Assembly: GCF_003710935.1 (NCBI RefSeq)
Contig: NZ_RHHS01000015.1
Location: 1-64,000, forward strand
DNA length: 64,000 nucleotides
Origin: Brevibacillus gelatini
Lineage (GTDB): Bacteria; Bacillota; Bacilli; Brevibacillales; Brevibacillaceae
Direction of reading: 5' to 3'
Part shown: piece by piece, positions 25,101 through 54,829 of the stretch
How the letters are laid out: every line of letters begins with the position of its first letter
How positions within the stretch are numbered: position 1 is the first letter of the stretch
Made by a program: the position numbers and the translations under genes
The notes under the pieces: model-generated
Database searches by the model: none
Told to the model about the DNA's origin: nothing
The model's input: the letters and a program-made list of their open reading frames with translations, nothing else

Positions 25101-28100
25101 CACAGACGAGGAACGCCACAAGCTGCTGGTGGAATGGAATGCGACCGAAGCGGAGTACGCGCGCGACGTCGTGATTCACCAGTTGGTGGAAGCGCAAGCA
25201 GCGGCAACGCCCGATGCAGTGGCGCTGGTCGTCGGGGAAGAGCGCCTGACGTACAGAGAGCTGAACGAACGGGCAAACCAGTTGGCTCGCTACTTGCGCG
25301 AACAGGGGATCGGGCCGGAAGTATTGGTTGCTGTCCTGATGGAGCGCACGACAGAGATGATCGTCGCCATGCTCGGCATTCTCAAGGCAGGCGGGGCGTA
25401 CGTGCCGATTGATCCGGCCTACCCGCAAAACAGAATCGGCTACACGCTGGACGATTCGCAAGCGGCGGTGGTCCTGACCCAAGAACGATTGCTGCCGATG
25501 CTGCCTGACCATGCTGCCAGGGTCATTTGCCTGGACCGCGACTGGGAGCGCATCGCAGCAGCGCAGCGCGTAGACAACCTGCCGAGTCTGGCTAAGCCAA
25601 CGAACTTGTCCTACGTGATCTACACGTCTGGCTCGACAGGTCTGCCAAAAGGGGTGGCGATCCAGCACAGCAGCGTCATCGCCTTCATCCATTGGGCGAA
25701 AACGGTCTTTTCGGCGGAAGAGATGAGCGGTGTGCTCGCCTCCACCTCGATCTGCTTCGACTTGTCTGTCTATGAGATTTTCGTGACGTTAAGCTGCGGC
25801 GGCAAAGTGATTCTGGCTGACAACGCCTTGCACCTGCCAAACCTGCCGGCAGCAAACGAAGTGACTTTGGTAAACACCGTACCATCTGCTGCCAAGGAAC
25901 TGGTGCGGATGAATGCCATTCCTTCAAGCGTTCGGGTAGTCAACCTGGCCGGGGAGCCTTTGCCGAACACGTTGGCGCAAAGCCTGTATGCGCTGGAGCA
26001 TGTGGAAAAAGTTTTCAACCTGTACGGTCCTTCGGAGGATACGACCTACTCCACGTATGTGCAGGTGCCAAAAGGAGCCGAGACAGAGCCGACGATTGGC
26101 CGTCCGCTGTCCAATACGCAAGCGTACATTCTCGACGCCAGTCTGCAGCCTGTGCCGCTTGGCTTGCCAGGGGAGCTGTACCTTGGCGGCGACGGTCTGG
26201 CCCGCGGCTACCTGAACCGTCCGGAGTTGACGGCAGAGCGCTTTGTTCCCAATCCGTTCCACCCTGATCCGCATGCGCGCATGTACAGAACCGGCGATCT
26301 GGTGCGCTACTTGCCAGATGGGCAAATCGAGTATTTGGGCCGCTTGGACCATCAGGTGAAAATTCGCGGCTACCGGATCGAGCTGGGAGAGCTGGAAGCT
26401 GTACTGCGCACCCATCCGGCGGTCAAGGAAGCGGTGGTCATGGCAAGAGAGGACAAGCTGGGAGAAAAACGTCTCGTGGCCTACCTGACAGAAGCGGATG
26501 GAAAAAGAGAAGAGAGTGCAGTCTTGACTGCCTGGGCAAAAGCAAAGCTGCCGGAATTCATGGTTCCGTCCGTCTTCGTCTGGCTGGAGGCCATGCCGCT
26601 TACGCCAAACGGCAAAATCGACCGCAAGCAGCTACCAGAGCCAGAGTGGAGTCAGACAGTTTCTACTCAAGACTATGCAGCGCCGCGCAACGAGACGGAA
26701 GAGATGGTGGCAAACATCTGGTCGGACGTGCTTGGTGTCGGGCAAGTCGGAATCCACGACAACTTTTTCGAGTTGGGCGGACATTCGCTTCTGGCGACGC
26801 GGGTCATTTCCCGTCTGCGTGAAACATTTGCGAAAGACGTGCCGATCCGCGCCATTTTCGAAAACCAGACCGTTGCCAAGCTGTGCGAAACACTCGGCGA
26901 AATGTTGCCGGAAAAAACGGAAGCAGCGATCAGCCCCGTTTCGCGGGATCGTCATTTGCCGCTGTCTTTTGCGCAGCAGCGCCTGTGGTTCCTCGACCGG
27001 CTGATGCCAGACAGCACCTTGTACAGCATCCCGTCCGCCGTGCGCTTGCTCGGAGATTTGCATATCGAGGCATGGGAAAAGAGCATGCAGACGCTGATCC
27101 GGCGCCACGAAAGCCTGCGGACAACCTTTGGCGATGTGGATGGAAAAGCCGTGCAAGTCATTCATCCCGAGCTGGCATGGACGCTGAATGTCATCGACCT
27201 GCGCGGCTTGCCGGCAGATGAGCGGGAAGCAGAAGCGCACCGCTTGGCGGGCGTGGAAGCCGCAACGCCATTCTGCCTGAGCAAAGGTCCGCTGTGGCGC
27301 ACGCTTTTGATTCGCCTGACAGAGCAAGAGTCCGTCTTCCTGTTCAATATGCACCATATTATTTTCGATGGCTGGTCCATCCGCATTTTCATCCAGGAAA
27401 TGCGTGCGCTGTACGAAGCGTTTGTTTATGGAGCAGAGCCTCATTTGGACGAGTTGCCGCTGCAATACGCCGATTACGCGGTCTGGCAGCGGGAGTGGCT
27501 GAAAGGCGACGTACTCACCGGGCAACTGGCGTACTGGAAAGACAAGCTCGCGGGTGCCGAACCGCTGCTGGCCTTGCCGACAGATCGTCCGCGTCCCGCC
27601 GTGCAAAGCCATGAGGGGGCGATGTACACGATTGCGCTGTCAGACGAACTGCAGTCGAAGCTGAACACGTTCAGCCGGGAAGAAGGCGTGTCGCTGTTCA
27701 TGACGCTGCTGGCAGCCTTCCAGACGTTGCTCTACCGCTACAGCGGGCAGGAGGATATTCTCGTCGGCAGCCCTGTCGCTGGACGGACCAGACAAGAGAC
27801 AGAGCAGATGATTGGCTTTTTCGTCAATACACTGGTGCTGCGCACAGATTTGTCAGGAGAACCGAGCTTCCGCGATTTGCTGGCAAGAGTGCGGGAGACG
27901 GCGCTTGAAGCATTTTCCCACCAGGATTTGCCGTTTGAAAAGCTGATTGACGAGTTGGAGCTGGAGCGCAGTCTCAGCTACTCGCCGCTGTTCCAGGTGA
28001 TGTTTGTCCTGCAAAACTTCCAGCTTGATGTGAGCGAAAAAGCGGGAATCCGACTGGCGGAATTCGATATGGACGAGCATCTCGTCACGGCCAAGTACGA

Positions 28101-31100
28101 TCTTACGTTGACCATGGCAGAAAAGGCGAGCGGGCTGACGGCTACTTTTGAATACAGCACGGCTCTTTTCGATCAAGCGACGATTGTGCGCATGGCCAAG
28201 CATTTCACGCAATTGCTGGAGGCAGTCGTGCAGATGCCGGAACAGTCCATCACCCGGTTGCCGCTACTTGCGCAGGATGAGCGCGAACAACTGCTTGTGG
28301 CATGGAACGATACAGCGACAGCTTACCCGCGGACGAAACGGGTCGACCAATTGTTCCAGGAAGCAGCGCGGACATATCCCGAGCGCATCGCGGTCGTATC
28401 GGAAAATCGGGCGATCACCTATGCCGAACTGGAGAAACGGGCCAACCAGACGGCCAATTACTTGCAAAAACAAGGGGTGCGCTCAGGCTCGCTCGTCGGG
28501 ATCTGCGTCAAGCGTTCTTTGGATATGCTGATCGGATTGCTAGGCATTCTTAAAGCTGGCGGGGCCTATGTGCCGTTAGATCCCGATTATCCACAGGAAC
28601 GTCTGGCGTACATGATGAACGACGCGCAACTTACGGTATTGCTCACGCAGGAACAACTGCTGTCAGCCTTGCCAGCAGGAGAGCGGACGACGATCTGCCT
28701 GGACCGCGACTGGGCAACGATTGCCAAGGAGAGCGAGCTTGCGCCTGCTCTTGACACGACAGCGGAAAGTCTCGCCTACGTCATCTACACATCCGGTTCT
28801 ACCGGTTTGCCAAAAGGCACACTTGTCCCGCATCGCGGCATTGTCCGGCTGGTCAAGGAAACCGACTATGTAACGATTACGGAGCAAGACGTTTTCCTGC
28901 AAGCATCTACGGTGTCGTTCGACGCGGCGACGTTTGAAATATGGGGCAGCCTCCTGAACGGGGCGAAGCTGGTACTGCTGCCGCCTGAGCTGCCTTCGCT
29001 CGCGGACATCGCACAAGCGATCCGGACGCACAAAGTGACGACGCTCTGGTTGACAGCCGGGTTGTTTACGCTGTTGGTCGATCATCACAAGGAGTATTTG
29101 GCGGGAGTTCGCCAACTGCTGGTAGGCGGCGATGTCGTCTCTGTAGCCCACGTCAGAAAAGCGCTGGAAATCGCAGGGCTGACGGTTATCAACGGGTACG
29201 GGCCAACGGAAAACACGACGTTTACTTGCTGCTATCCGGTTACGGAACTGCCGGAGACGTTCCAGTCCTTCCCGATTGGCCGACCGATCAAAAATACGAC
29301 GGTCTACGTGCTGGATCGGCACATGCAGCCGGTTCCGATTGGCGTGACGGGTGAACTGTACATCGGCGGAGACGGTCTGGCAATCGGATATTTGAATCGC
29401 CCTGACTTGACGGCAGAGCGCTTTGTGCCAAATCCGTTCTCGTCCGATCCAAAGGAGCGTCTCTACCGCACAGGCGACCTGGTGCGCTACCTGCCAAATG
29501 GCCTGATCGAGTTCATCGGCCGGATCGACAACCAGGTGAAAATTCGCGGATTCCGCATCGAACTGAGTGAAGTGGAGTCGGTTCTTGCCAAACACCCTGC
29601 GGTTGCCGCATCGGTGGTCGTTGTCCGCGAGAGCGAGCCGGGCATGAAACAGCTCGTCGCTTACGTCGTCAAGGAAGCGGAGCAAGGGCTTGAGCCAGCA
29701 GAACTGCGCCAGCACTTCAAAGCGCATGTGCCCGATTATATGGTGCCGGCTGCGTTTGTCATGCTGGATGCCTTGCCGCTTACGCCAAACGGAAAAGTCG
29801 ACCGCAAAGCGTTGCCCGAGCCCGTCTTTGAACGCAGCCAGGAGGATAGCTCGTTTACGGCAGCTACGAGCCTGATCGAGCAAAAGCTGGTGGACATCTG
29901 GTGCGCCGTCCTGCGTATGGATCGCATCGGCATTCACGATAACTTTTTTGAGCTGGGAGGCGATTCGATTCTCAGCATTCAGATCGTCGCCCGCGCGAAC
30001 AAAGCCGGAATTCATCTGACGCCAAAGCAGTTGTTTGATTATCAGACGATTGCAGAGCTGGCAAAGGTTGCAGAAAAAAACCAAAAAATTACAGTCGAAC
30101 AAGGCAAAGTGACAGGCGACGTTCCGCTCTTGCCGATCCAGAGCTGGTTCTTCGAGCAAGAACAGCCATCACCGCATCACTGGAACCAATCCATGCTGCT
30201 TCGCGTGAACGAACCGTTGGAGGAAGAGCCTTTGCAGCAAGCCGTCGCCCACCTGCTCGCACACCACGACGCGCTTCGCCTGCGCTACACCTATGCGGAG
30301 GGACAGTGGAAGCAGGCGTATGCAGATGTCGATGCAGATGTGCCGCTCAGCGTGGAAGACCTGTCCATGCTCCCGCCAGCCCAGCATGCGAAAAAGATCG
30401 AAAAGCTCGCGCAGCAGGCACAAGCGAGCCTGGATTTGGCGAACGGGCCGCTCGTGAAGGTCGTCTACTTCGACCTCGGGTTTGATCGACCTGGCCGTTT
30501 GCTGATTGTCATTCACCACCTGGTCGTAGACGGTGTCTCGTGGCGCGTGCTGATCGAGGACCTGCAAACGGCATATATGCAAGCTGCGAACGGAAAAGAG
30601 ATTCAATTGCCGGCGAAGACGACCTCCTACAAAACATGGGCGGAAAAATTGCGCGAGTACGCCGCATCCGACCGCATGCTGGCCGACCGCACATACTGGC
30701 TCGCGGCAGCGGACGAGATGGCTGCCCATGCCCCGGCAGTCGATGACAGGGAGCGAAATATCGAAGAAAACTGCCAGACATTGACGATCTCTCTGGAGGA
30801 AGCAGAGACAGATGCGCTTTTGCAAAAAGTTCCCGCTCGTTACCGCGTGCAGATCAACGATATTTTGCTGACGGCGCTGGCTTTGGCCTACGCCAAATGG
30901 ACAGGCGAGCACTCTCTGCTGGTCAACCTGGAAGGTCACGGCCGCGAAGAACTGTTCGAGGATGTCGATCTTTCCCGAACCGTCGGCTGGTTTACGTCGA
31001 TGTATCCGCTCCTGATCCAGCTGGACCAAACCATGTCGTTGGAAGATACACTGGCACGCGTCAAAGAGAAGCTGCAACAAATTCCAAACAAAGGTCTCGG

Positions 31101-31521
31101 CTACGGCCTTCTGCGCTACATCGCTTCGGACGACGAGGTGGTCGAAAAGCTCAAGGCGATTCCGCAAGCGCCGATCAGCTTCAACTATTTGGGGCAGTTC
31201 CATCAAGCGGCAGAGACAGATTCTCTGTTCGGATTCGCAGAAGGAGAAAACAGAGGCTCCAACAACGCACCAGACAACAAGCGGGCCCACCTGATCGACG
31301 TGGTGGCGGCCGTCACAGAAGGCAAGCTGGGTGTAAGTTTCCTCTACGACGAGACACGGTATAGCGAGGCGAGCATCGAAACATTCGCCCGGCATTACAC
31401 GGATGCCTTGCGTTCACTGATCCATGCGGAGAAACAAAACTACAGACCCGAAGACTTCGAGGATGCAGATCTGAGTCAAACGGCGTTGAACAAGGTTCTC
31501 GCCAAGCTCAAGAAAAGATAG
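16060..31521 (+). CDS. lgrB: Linear gramicidin synthetase subunit B (modules 3-6)
   Basis: A 5153-residue elongation NRPS: C-A-T, C-A-T-E, C-A-T, C-A-T-E. Module 3: C3 H143-H144-D148, A3 core near 603, T3 Ser998. Module 4: C4 H1192-H1193-D1197, A4 core near 1667, T4 Ser2062, E4 from about 2117 with H2245-H2246. Module 5: C5 H2716-H2717-D2721, A5 core near 3185, T5 Ser3576. Module 6: C6 H3765-H3766-D3770, A6 core near 4240, T6 Ser4636, E6 from about 4688 with H4819-H4820. Pockets predict Ala, Leu, Ala, Val; with E4 and E6 the added segment is Ala3-D-Leu4-Ala5-D-Val6. The GTG start at 16060 has an AGGAGG site nine bases upstream and lies 27 nt after lgrA. The N-terminus is short and basic, and the C-terminus AKLKKR is strongly basic, as suits docking ends. 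It is nine residues shorter than the published LgrB as I remember it, so this may be a strain variant. Confidence 0.96.
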   Translation: MSRNKIDNIYPLSPMQEGMLFHSLLDEETESYFEQFRFTIKGLIDPAILEQSLNALIERHDILRTVFLLEKVQKPRQVVLKERKTTVQVVDITHLNPDEQDAFLEDFASKDRRKGFDLAKDVLIRLALVRTSSDSYTLFWSHHHILLDGWCIPIVLNDFFQIYQQLNAGQPVQLGPVYPYSAYISWLGEQDAEEAKANWARYISGYEPSSFLQKQGVGHKYRQAEFVFAIDEALTGELNRLAKQLQVTVNNLFRTIWGLMLQRHCNTDDIIFGSVVSGRSSEVMHVEQMVGLFINTVPVRVQASERQTFADLVKQVQDESLSLEKYHYLSLADIQGKQNLIDHIVLFQNYPMGQEFLARLNQYNQDFTLTHLTAFEQTNYDLNVMVTPNDVITIKYIYNASCLTEEQLMHISQQLTTIMTQVTDNPDIPLQQLEVVDPAEKHRQLHSFNDTNRHYPVNQLIHQIFEERAEQNPDRVALVIGEQTVSYRELNDKANQLAAVLRVRGVGPESIVSLLVERSAEMLISILAILKAGGAYLPIDPAHPKERIEYILQDSKSQWLLTTKRFLETIDFPERIINLEAEEFYQGVADNPPCRAHVGNLAYVIYTSGSTGKPKGVMIEHASLLNILFALHEEYPLLENDAYLLKTTYTFDVSVAEIFGWMLGSGRLVILDPGAEKEPAQIWEAIVRHGVTHVNFVPSMLIPFVDYVQDREQANQLRYIFAAGEAMPSDLVAKVYEALPDVMLENIYGPTESTIYATKFSLTRDFREVSVPIGKPLANIQTHIVNRHGQLQPIGVPGELCIAGASLARGYLNNEELTNEKFVPHPFAEGKRMYRTGDLARYRPDGNIEYLGRIDHQVKIRGYRIELDEIRSQLILEDSIRDAVVVAHTDHNGQAYLCAYFIADKMWNVSSLREWLRQTLPEYMVPSHFIQMEEFPLTSSGKIDRKALPLPDGSVNTGTAYSAPRNPIEELLARIWEEVLAVTRVGIHDNFFELGGHSLLATQVLSRTAKLFQVQLTMREIFTYQTVAELAERIQFLRQGAEVVKLSAIEPRPLTVSDEWPLSYAQQRLWFLDRLIPNSAMYNIPVGFRLRGEVDAQVLECALNEIIRRHESLRTTFIDVDGRAVQVIHTDVHLSLGVMDLRNKPAAEKDAEWKRMAAEDASTPFQLDQWPLMRAVLIRLAEQESILWLNVHHIIADGWSMDVLVNELSTVYEALLKKEAVPLADLPIQYRDYAIWQREQGQNDVWEKQLGYWKQKLAGSEPLLPLPTDRPRPVVQSYRGDNLSFFVSGEVGQKLRELGRKEGATLFMTLLAAFKSFLYRYTHTTDILIGTPVAGRNRQEIENLIGFFVNMLVLRTDLSGDPSFVELLRRVRETAFDAFANEDLPFEKLVDELQIERSLSYSPLFQVLFALQGMSTGVREGETLAIAPDEVQLNQTTKFDLTLTMIEAEDGGFKGVFEYSTDLFDRSTIERMAGHFCHLLQAVAAQPGQKLTSIPLLGDAERTRMLVEWNRTEAAYSCERNVHELVACMAREFPEQLAVIGEEGAITYAELDAKANQLAHVLLKRKIGAEDLVGICVERSIEMLIGQLAILKAGAAYVPMDPAYPRERLAFMMDDAQMSLVLTQERLLGALPESAAAYLCLDRDWQEIAQESRVAPAITTKAEQLAYVIYTSGSTGTPKGVQIEHGSLLNLVYWHQRAYNVTAGDRASQIAGTAFDASVWETWPYLTAGATICQPPEEIRLMPEKLRDWLVESAITISFLPTPLAESLLALEWPNKTALRYMLTGGDKLHQYPTADVPFTLVNQYGPTENTVVATAGVVPAGGERASAPSIGRPIDNVAVYVLDENRQPVPTGVVGELYIAGKSLARGYLNRPDLTAASFVPNPFSPVPGERMYRTGDLVRYGADGSLEFIGRADNQVSIRGFRIELGEIETALYTHPAVLEAVVVVREDVTPGMKRLVAYVVLHEGEAILTGELRQSLKEKLPDYMVPYAIVLLDALPLTPNGKVDRRALPRPDVSQTEWEGRHVPPQTEAERKLAEIWQEVLGVESIGVHDNFFELGGDSILTIQIVSRASQAGLKLTPKHLFDAQTLAELAASAVVVEDAPQQAEQGVVTGELPLTPIQMWFFEQEIRDLHHWNQSVMLAVREKLDATFLAKAFAALPVHHDALRLRFPYVDGKRKPYHAAIADEDVLQVIDLSSVPEADREARMQAIADELQGSVDIEKGPLHRAAYFQLGSEQRLFIVIHHLAVDGVSWRIILEDLQTAYQQLKAGQKLELPRKTTSFKSWSEALVQFARQSKVDDYWMQLDTGKICPLPVDHPTGTNKEGLAVQVKAKLSVDETRALLQEVPAAYRTQINDVLLSALTRTVADWTGQETLYVAVEGHGREAISDGVDISRTVGWFTSMYPVLLEAKPEMAWGDMLKSIKEQLRAIPDKGIGYGIHRYLSNDGQTVARLTALPQPEISFNYLGQFGQAQTADAALFQMIPNWSASNQGKEETRLHKLDFLGMVTQDQLEMTWTYSGDLYEQSTVEKLARRYVQALQAIIAHCRTEEAGGYTPSDFPLAELDQKSLDKFIGKNRRIENVYTLTPLQEGMLFHSLYEQTGGDYVVQLALKLNDVNVALFAEAWQKVVERHAILRTSILWSGLEKPHQVVHTHVKADVTQLDWRHLTEAEQEASLQAYLEQDRKRGFDLARPPLMRWALIRLNANTSQFVWSFHHMLLDGWSTPIVFNDWLAFYQAARQGREAKLPAIPPFSAYIAWLKRQNLQAAEQYWRDYLRGFSVPTPLAMGKAGGSAGQPKEYADHKLVLTKETTARLHAFARRHQLTLNTLVQGAWALILGRYAGEAEVLFGATSLGRPADLTGAESMVGLFINTLPVRVLLPEQTDVISWLHDLQQAQSEMRQYEFTPLVDIQSWSEVPRGQSLFDSIFVFENYLSGTSAESDSGVWLGEVKAVEQTSYPLTLVVAPGEELLLKLIYETGRFEREAIDRVLAQLSRALEVIMLQPQEPLAALSIITDEERHKLLVEWNATEAEYARDVVIHQLVEAQAAATPDAVALVVGEERLTYRELNERANQLARYLREQGIGPEVLVAVLMERTTEMIVAMLGILKAGGAYVPIDPAYPQNRIGYTLDDSQAAVVLTQERLLPMLPDHAARVICLDRDWERIAAAQRVDNLPSLAKPTNLSYVIYTSGSTGLPKGVAIQHSSVIAFIHWAKTVFSAEEMSGVLASTSICFDLSVYEIFVTLSCGGKVILADNALHLPNLPAANEVTLVNTVPSAAKELVRMNAIPSSVRVVNLAGEPLPNTLAQSLYALEHVEKVFNLYGPSEDTTYSTYVQVPKGAETEPTIGRPLSNTQAYILDASLQPVPLGLPGELYLGGDGLARGYLNRPELTAERFVPNPFHPDPHARMYRTGDLVRYLPDGQIEYLGRLDHQVKIRGYRIELGELEAVLRTHPAVKEAVVMAREDKLGEKRLVAYLTEADGKREESAVLTAWAKAKLPEFMVPSVFVWLEAMPLTPNGKIDRKQLPEPEWSQTVSTQDYAAPRNETEEMVANIWSDVLGVGQVGIHDNFFELGGHSLLATRVISRLRETFAKDVPIRAIFENQTVAKLCETLGEMLPEKTEAAISPVSRDRHLPLSFAQQRLWFLDRLMPDSTLYSIPSAVRLLGDLHIEAWEKSMQTLIRRHESLRTTFGDVDGKAVQVIHPELAWTLNVIDLRGLPADEREAEAHRLAGVEAATPFCLSKGPLWRTLLIRLTEQESVFLFNMHHIIFDGWSIRIFIQEMRALYEAFVYGAEPHLDELPLQYADYAVWQREWLKGDVLTGQLAYWKDKLAGAEPLLALPTDRPRPAVQSHEGAMYTIALSDELQSKLNTFSREEGVSLFMTLLAAFQTLLYRYSGQEDILVGSPVAGRTRQETEQMIGFFVNTLVLRTDLSGEPSFRDLLARVRETALEAFSHQDLPFEKLIDELELERSLSYSPLFQVMFVLQNFQLDVSEKAGIRLAEFDMDEHLVTAKYDLTLTMAEKASGLTATFEYSTALFDQATIVRMAKHFTQLLEAVVQMPEQSITRLPLLAQDEREQLLVAWNDTATAYPRTKRVDQLFQEAARTYPERIAVVSENRAITYAELEKRANQTANYLQKQGVRSGSLVGICVKRSLDMLIGLLGILKAGGAYVPLDPDYPQERLAYMMNDAQLTVLLTQEQLLSALPAGERTTICLDRDWATIAKESELAPALDTTAESLAYVIYTSGSTGLPKGTLVPHRGIVRLVKETDYVTITEQDVFLQASTVSFDAATFEIWGSLLNGAKLVLLPPELPSLADIAQAIRTHKVTTLWLTAGLFTLLVDHHKEYLAGVRQLLVGGDVVSVAHVRKALEIAGLTVINGYGPTENTTFTCCYPVTELPETFQSFPIGRPIKNTTVYVLDRHMQPVPIGVTGELYIGGDGLAIGYLNRPDLTAERFVPNPFSSDPKERLYRTGDLVRYLPNGLIEFIGRIDNQVKIRGFRIELSEVESVLAKHPAVAASVVVVRESEPGMKQLVAYVVKEAEQGLEPAELRQHFKAHVPDYMVPAAFVMLDALPLTPNGKVDRKALPEPVFERSQEDSSFTAATSLIEQKLVDIWCAVLRMDRIGIHDNFFELGGDSILSIQIVARANKAGIHLTPKQLFDYQTIAELAKVAEKNQKITVEQGKVTGDVPLLPIQSWFFEQEQPSPHHWNQSMLLRVNEPLEEEPLQQAVAHLLAHHDALRLRYTYAEGQWKQAYADVDADVPLSVEDLSMLPPAQHAKKIEKLAQQAQASLDLANGPLVKVVYFDLGFDRPGRLLIVIHHLVVDGVSWRVLIEDLQTAYMQAANGKEIQLPAKTTSYKTWAEKLREYAASDRMLADRTYWLAAADEMAAHAPAVDDRERNIEENCQTLTISLEEAETDALLQKVPARYRVQINDILLTALALAYAKWTGEHSLLVNLEGHGREELFEDVDLSRTVGWFTSMYPLLIQLDQTMSLEDTLARVKEKLQQIPNKGLGYGLLRYIASDDEVVEKLKAIPQAPISFNYLGQFHQAAETDSLFGFAEGENRGSNNAPDNKRAHLIDVVAAVTEGKLGVSFLYDETRYSEASIETFARHYTDALRSLIHAEKQNYRPEDFEDADLSQTALNKVLAKLKKR
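19216..23775 (+). other. Module 4 (C-A-T-E), predicted D-Leu
   Basis: Pocket D-A-W-F-L-G-Q-V-V, one residue from the classic leucine code D-A-W-F-L-G-N-V-V. The C domain begins PLSYAQQRLWFLD, the form that accepts an L donor. E motifs VEGHGRE and RTVGWFTSMYP are intact. Confidence 0.9.
23800..26915 (+). other. Module 5 (C-A-T), predicted Ala
   Basis: Pocket D-L-Y-N-N-A-L-T-Y, a known alanine code. The adenylation domain has the unusual YGPSED in place of YGPTE. The C domain is of the form that follows an E domain. Confidence 0.9.
26938..31440 (+). other. Module 6 (C-A-T-E), predicted D-Val
   Basis: Pocket D-A-F-W-L-G-G-T-F, one residue from the standard valine code. The C active site reads HHIIFDGWS. 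E motifs LEGHGRE and RTVGWFTSMYP are intact. Confidence 0.9.
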
Positions 31522-31529
31522 GGGGATGA
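31521..31529 (+). promoter_or_regulatory. Ribosome binding site of lgrC
   Basis: GGGGGATGA overlaps the last base of the lgrB stop codon (TAG, 31519-31521). It is well spaced (nine bases from GGGGG) from the ATG at 31535. An in-frame ATG at 31526 lies inside the site and is probably not the start. Confidence 0.6.
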
Positions 31530-31534
31530 ACTCG

Positions 31535-54754
<23,220 letters not shown>

Positions 54755-54764
54755 TTGATCCAAT

Positions 54765-54803
54765 CTGCCGAGAGGCGTCAAACGCCGGCGCCTCTTTTGG
54801 CAA
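54765..54803 (+). terminator. Hairpin in the lgrC-lgrD gap (attenuator or processing element)
   Basis: AGAGGCG (54771-54777) pairs perfectly with CGCCTCT (54789-54795); TGCC (54766-54769) and GGCA (54799-54802) can extend it across small bulges. Only a short T run overlaps the stem end and a T5 follows at 54805-54809, so it is a weak terminator at best. Because lgrD lies directly behind it, partial read-through or transcript processing is more likely than full termination. Confidence 0.45.
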
Positions 54804-54829
54804 ATTTTTATGGGGGTGAACAGGAAAAG

